Source: Lachnoclostridium phytofermentans (lineage in GTDB: Bacteria > Bacillota > Clostridia > Lachnospirales > Lachnospiraceae). From it: a stretch of DNA of 8,883 nucleotides. The notes under the pieces were generated by a model. It was given only the letters and a program-made list of their open reading frames with translations, did no database searches and was not told where the DNA came from. Positions within the stretch are counted from its first letter, which is position 1. Each line of letters starts with the position of its first letter. The position numbers and the translations under genes are program-made. The DNA is taken from contig DPVV01000271.1 in NCBI GenBank assembly GCA_003526525.1, forward strand, positions 1-8,883, written 5' to 3'. Positions 5,994 to 8,883 of this stretch are shown here, in pieces.

Positions 5994-6881
5994 ATGATGG
6001 ATAATAGAAAAGCAAACACAAAACCGAATAAAAGCAAACGTGGAGTTGGCGGTGTTGTGACAAGCAGAATTCTGTCATATATCCTATTGATATTTCTCTC
6101 CATTATTTGCTTGTTTCCATTTTACATATTAATTGTAAACGCTTCGAGAACTCATGTTCAGATTACCTCTGGTTTCTCACTAATCCCAGGTACGAATCTG
6201 TTCCAGAATATAAAAGATGTTCTTAAAAACTCGACATTCACGATTGGCAGTGGTATGCGTAACAGTTTATTGATTGCTACGTTAAGTGCAGTATTGACAA
6301 CATATTTTTCTACGTTGACTGCATATGCAATACACATGTATGATTTTAAACTGAAAAAATACGCTTTTACATTTATCATGTTTGTTATGATGGTACCAGC
6401 TCAAGTATCTGCACTGGGTTTTCTTGATCTGATTGATAAGATGGGATTTAGAGATACCCTATACCCACTGTTTTTACCGGCGATCGCTTCTCCGATTACA
6501 TTCTTCTTTATGAAACAATACATGGAGAGTGTATTACCTACCGAAATTGTTGAGGCAGCAAGAGCGGATGGATCATCAGAGTTTAGAACATTTAATACGA
6601 TCATTTTACCTATCATGAAACCTGCGATTTCAGTACAGGCAATCTTTTCATTCGTGGGTAGTTGGAACAATTACTTTATTCCTGCACTTGTGATATCTTC
6701 GCAGAATAAAAAGACAGTTCCTATTTTGATGGCAGGACTACGTTCCGCAAGTTATCAAAACTTCTCTTTAGCTCAGCAGTATGTGGCAATCTGTATGGCA
6801 ATCATACCTCTGATTATCATGTATTTTACCTTATCAAGGTATATCATAGCAGGTGTTACATTAGGAAGTGTGAAAGGTTGA
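5994..6881 (+). CDS. Sugar ABC transporter permease, MalG/UgpE type
   Basis: Second membrane subunit of the importer, 295 residues. After a polar, basic N-terminus (1-24) come about six membrane segments, near 26-49, 89-113, 122-144, 157-176, 211-234 and 263-284. The EAA loop reads EAARADGSSEFRTFNTIILPIMKP (187-210); the usual DGA is DGS here, a mild and common change. The family's C-terminal signature is present as AGVTLGSVKG. Its ribosome site (AAGGAAG, about 5980-5986) lies within the last codons of the preceding permease, and the gap is only 4 nt. The operon ends here with a hairpin and no ATPase gene follows, so an MsmK-like shared ATPase elsewhere probably energises it (inference). Confidence 0.93.
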   Translation: MMDNRKANTKPNKSKRGVGGVVTSRILSYILLIFLSIICLFPFYILIVNASRTHVQITSGFSLIPGTNLFQNIKDVLKNSTFTIGSGMRNSLLIATLSAVLTTYFSTLTAYAIHMYDFKLKKYAFTFIMFVMMVPAQVSALGFLDLIDKMGFRDTLYPLFLPAIASPITFFFMKQYMESVLPTEIVEAARADGSSEFRTFNTIILPIMKPAISVQAIFSFVGSWNNYFIPALVISSQNKKTVPILMAGLRSASYQNFSLAQQYVAICMAIIPLIIMYFTLSRYIIAGVTLGSVKG

Positions 6882-6911
6882 TACTTGCATTAATTACATA
6901 TTTCAATTAGA

Positions 6912-6947
6912 ATAAGGGTATCTGTATCAAAGTACGGATACCCTTAT
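6912..6947 (+). terminator. Terminator of the sugar transporter operon
   Basis: A 15-bp stem pairs 6912-6926 with 6933-6947 and contains one G-T wobble. The loop is TCAAAG. The following sequence (ATTATGG) is only weakly T-rich, so some readthrough into the dehydrogenase gene is possible. Confidence 0.75.
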
Positions 6948-6949
6948 AT

Positions 6950-6972
6950 TATGGTAAAAAACACTATGCTAT
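6950..6972 (+). repeat. Repeated upstream element, copy 2
   Basis: The blocks TATGGTAAAAA and CTATGCTAT seen at 2166-2185 recur here with 3 additional nucleotides between them. The copy lies 64-87 nt before the dehydrogenase ATG at 7037, directly after the operon terminator, so it is positioned to contain or adjoin that gene's promoter. No good -35/-10 pair was found around it. Confidence 0.45.
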
Positions 6973-7020
6973 GGATGCACATTTGCGAATTCATTTAATG
7001 GAAATCGCTACTAATTCAGG

Positions 7021-7026
7021 AAAGGA
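7021..7026 (+). promoter_or_regulatory. Ribosome binding site that sets the dehydrogenase start
   Basis: AAAGGA lies 10 nt before the ATG at 7037. The open frame extends back to an ATG at 6971 with no ribosome site, and its 22 extra residues do not resemble the family N-terminus, whereas MENYVFHAYTKMLFGK does. Confidence 0.75.
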
Positions 7027-7036
7027 TGAAGAAATT

Positions 7037-8197
7037 ATGGAGAATTATGTATTCCACGCATATACCAAAATGTTATTTGGTAAAAATCAGATCGAACAGC
7101 TACCTGATGTAATGAATGATTTTGGAAAAACTGTACTTTTAGTTTATGGTGGCGGAAGTATTAAGAAAAATGGAATTTACGATAAGATTTATGCTTTATT
7201 AAAAGGCTGGAATATTATTGAGCTTGGAGGAGTAGAGCCTAATCCGAGAATCACAACAGTACGTGAAGGTGTAAGACTGTGTAAAGAAAACAACGTAGAT
7301 GTTATTTTAGCAGTTGGTGGAGGTAGTACCCTTGACTGTAGTAAGGTGATTGCAGCAGGACATTATTATGACAATGATCCATGGGATCTTGTATTAGATG
7401 GAAGTCTTATTACGAAGGCACTACCACTTGTAACAATATTAACATTAGCTGCAACTGGTTCTGAGATGAATAAGAATGCAGTAATCTCTAATTTAGAGAC
7501 AAATGAAAAGTTTGGAACTGCTTCAAGATTAGTGATCCCACAGGCGTCCATATTAGATCCAACTTACCTATTTACATTACCTGCAATTCAGACAGCAGCA
7601 GGAACCACAGATATTATGTCACATATTTTTGAAGCTTATTTTGGTAAAGTAAAGGATGCCTATATTCAAGATCGTTTTTCTGAAGGAATTTTAAAAGCTT
7701 GTATAAAATACTGTAAGATTGCATTACAAGAGCCTGAAAATTATGAAGCCCGAGCAAATTTAATGTGGGCAAGTAGTATGGCGCTAAACGGATTAACCGG
7801 TAGTGGAAAGTCTCATGCTTGGACCTGCCATCCGATTGAGCATGAATTAAGTGCATTTTATGATATTACCCATGGTGTAGGCCTTGCAATTGTAACACCT
7901 CGTTGGATGAGATATATATTGAATGATGATACGGTAGAACAATTTGCAACTTACGGACATAATGTATGGGATATACCAAGGGAAGAAGATAAGTTTGAGG
8001 TTGCTCATAAGGCAATTGATAAAACTGAAGAGTTTTTTAAAGAGATTGGCATTCCAATGACGTTAAGAGAAGTAGGAATAGATGATTCTAAATTAGATAT
8101 TATGGCAGAAAAAGCGGTAAGATTCGGCGGTTTAGGGGACGCTTTCGTTTCTTTGACAAAAGAGGATGTTGTTAACATCTTAAAAGATTGCTTATAA
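7037..8197 (+). CDS. Iron-containing alcohol dehydrogenase (YqhD/butanol dehydrogenase type)
   Basis: Cytoplasmic NAD(P)H-dependent reductase that turns aldehydes into alcohols in fermentation. The 386-residue length equals that of YqhD-type enzymes. The N-terminal nucleotide-binding domain shows VYGGGSIKKNGIYDK (36-50), AVGGGSTLDCSK (92-103) and ATGSEMN (139-145). The expected metal ligands are all present: Asp192 and His196 (TTDIMSH), His265 (CHPIEHE) and His279 (DITHG). Each lies two residues before the E. coli YqhD position, and Lys158 likewise corresponds to its Lys160. The metal could be iron or zinc. NADH versus NADPH preference and physiological substrate (ethanal, butanal or sugar-derived aldehydes) cannot be settled. 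It stands alone between hairpins, downstream of a sugar importer. Confidence 0.93.
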   Translation: MENYVFHAYTKMLFGKNQIEQLPDVMNDFGKTVLLVYGGGSIKKNGIYDKIYALLKGWNIIELGGVEPNPRITTVREGVRLCKENNVDVILAVGGGSTLDCSKVIAAGHYYDNDPWDLVLDGSLITKALPLVTILTLAATGSEMNKNAVISNLETNEKFGTASRLVIPQASILDPTYLFTLPAIQTAAGTTDIMSHIFEAYFGKVKDAYIQDRFSEGILKACIKYCKIALQEPENYEARANLMWASSMALNGLTGSGKSHAWTCHPIEHELSAFYDITHGVGLAIVTPRWMRYILNDDTVEQFATYGHNVWDIPREEDKFEVAHKAIDKTEEFFKEIGIPMTLREVGIDDSKLDIMAEKAVRFGGLGDAFVSLTKEDVVNILKDCL

Positions 8198-8212
8198 GAA
8201 GGAAAGCAATCT
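8185..8212 (+). terminator. Stem-loop overlapping the dehydrogenase stop codon
   Basis: AGATTGCTT (8185-8193) and AAGCAATCT (8204-8212) form a perfect 9-bp stem. The 10-nt loop includes the stop codon at 8195-8197. A short T-run (AAGTTTTCT) follows. It is probably a weak terminator that begins inside the coding region. Confidence 0.55.
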
Positions 8213-8341
8213 AAGTTTTCTATACTGTTTCAAGTGTAAAAATGTCAGATACGCAAGCATTATCGCACCTGAAGCTGCAGAAAAAATAGTTCAACATAAA
8301 AATCATAAGAAAAATATAGGGTATATCAGAAAGGGAGAGCC

Positions 8342-8689
8342 ATGGAGTTTTTACATGAAGCGCTAAGGGTTATCGTTGATATAGCAATTCTTTTGTTTGA
8401 ATACGTAGGAGTAATAATTTTAATAATGTCGGGATTACGCGGTGTATATCAGTATTTCCGGAGGAATGAATTAACCAGACTAAATCTTGCGAAAGGTATG
8501 GCAATGGGGCTAGAGTTTAAGCTTGGAAGCGAGATATTGCGTACTGTTATTGTAAGAGATTTTCAGGAAATTCTTACTGTGGGTAGCATTATATTATTAC
8601 GAGCTGCTTTAACGTTTTTAATCCATTGGGAGATAAAAAATGAAGAAATAAATACGGTTGAAAAATTAGAAGAACACCAGAGTAAATAA
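8342..8689 (+). CDS. DUF1622-type small membrane protein
   Basis: A 115-residue membrane protein of unknown function. Hydrophobic segments lie at about 10-32 (VIVDIAILLFEYVGVIILIMSGL) and 77-95, with an amphipathic stretch between. The most family-like part is GLEFKLGSEILRTVIVRDF (56-74) followed by GSIILLRAALTFLIHWEI (81-98). I recognise this as the DUF1622 pattern from memory. The charged tail (98-115) is likely cytoplasmic. A good ribosome site, AAGGGAGA (8331-8338), precedes the ATG. The 144-nt gap after the dehydrogenase contains a probable terminator but no clear promoter, so whether the two are cotranscribed is open. The membrane call is firm; no activity is proposed. Confidence 0.8.
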   Translation: MEFLHEALRVIVDIAILLFEYVGVIILIMSGLRGVYQYFRRNELTRLNLAKGMAMGLEFKLGSEILRTVIVRDFQEILTVGSIILLRAALTFLIHWEIKNEEINTVEKLEEHQSK

Positions 8690-8760
8690 GAAAATATTTG
8701 ATTTCTGTTTTATCAACTTACAAATTATGCAAATTCTTTATATGAAATAATGTTTTAATA

Positions 8761-8815
8761 AAAAGTCTATCTTAGTTATTATCTATCTTTCGATAGAAGG
8801 CTAAGATAGACTTTT
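8761..8815. terminator. Bidirectional terminator between convergent genes
   Basis: A perfect 15-bp stem (8761-8775 with 8801-8815) encloses an inner 6-bp stem (TCTATC 8782-8787 with GATAGA 8792-8797). On the plus strand the right arm ends in CTTTT followed by GTATTTT. On the minus strand the arm likewise ends in CTTTT followed by TATTAAAA. It can therefore serve both the membrane-protein gene and the convergent AraC-type gene. Confidence 0.85.
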
Positions 8816-8820
8816 GTATT

Positions 8821-8883
8821 TTACACAATCTCTTTATTTTTACGATATTTGCACGGAGAAATCCCTTTCATACGCTTAAAGAC
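8821..8883 (-). CDS. AraC-family regulator, C-terminal fragment cut by the window edge
   Basis: Reading the minus strand from 8883 to the stop at 8821-8823 gives 20 residues that include FKRMKGISPCKYRK. This is the end of the second helix-turn-helix of AraC/XylS regulators, whose usual form is F-K-R-x-x-G-x-S-P-x-x-Y-R. The remainder lies beyond the window, so effector domain, length and target are unknown. It converges on the membrane-protein gene, with the shared terminator between them. Confidence 0.8.
   Translation of the reverse strand, partial: VFKRMKGISPCKYRKNKEIV

Noticed and set aside
6133..6147. CcpA cre-like sequence with one mismatch (TTGTAAACGCTTCGA)
   Set aside because: It lies inside the second permease gene, encoding the ordinary VNASR segment, far from any promoter; chance is the simplest explanation.
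8242..8289. 15-codon ATG frame, and a longer open frame overlapping it (including APEAAEKIVQHKNHKKN), between the dehydrogenase and the membrane-protein gene
   Set aside because: The overlapping frame looks somewhat protein-like and could be a decayed gene remnant. Neither frame has a ribosome site, and the overlapping frame has no clear start, so neither is called.

Overview
The window reads as chromosomal DNA from a low-GC, spore-forming member of the Clostridia. The sporulation sigma factors, AT-rich spacers, strong AGGAGG-type ribosome sites and sugar-ABC gene style suggest a Lachnospiraceae species of the Lachnoclostridium (Clostridium phytofermentans) type. The species is an inference; the sporulating clostridial character is well supported. 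No mobile element, CRISPR array, rRNA or tRNA was seen.

Layout. (1) 1-1994, sporulation block: sigE (49-789, mother-cell sigma, with the N-terminal extension of a pro-sigma) and sigG (1097-1879, late forespore sigma), separated by a 307-nt AT-rich spacer with candidate promoters and closed by a very long hairpin terminator (1945-1994). (2) 1995-6947, carbohydrate-uptake block: a LacI-family regulator (2311-3351) behind a near-consensus sigma-A promoter, then a lipoprotein solute-binding protein (3437-4786), and two MalF/MalG-type permeases (5015-5989, 5994-6881), ending in a terminator (6912-6947). No ATP-binding subunit is present, so an ATPase encoded elsewhere is inferred. A stable hairpin lies between the binding-protein gene and the permeases. 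(3) 7037-8197, an iron-dependent alcohol dehydrogenase of the YqhD/butanol dehydrogenase type with all metal ligands visible. (4) 8342-8689, a small DUF1622-type membrane protein of unknown function. (5) 8821-8883, the C-terminal end of an AraC-family regulator on the minus strand, facing the preceding gene across a bidirectional terminator (8761-8815).

How they work together. SigE and SigG act in sequence in the two compartments of the sporangium. The LacI-type protein probably senses a sugar and controls itself and/or the adjacent importer. The dehydrogenase would serve fermentative aldehyde reduction; its link to the importer is positional, plus a shared short upstream sequence (2166-2185 and 6950-6972).

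I did not find a clearly undescribed system. The points most worth a second look are the shared upstream element, the intercistronic hairpin, repeats around the lacI-type promoter, and the uncharacterised membrane protein. Several gene starts were moved downstream of the longest open frame on the basis of visible ribosome binding sites.
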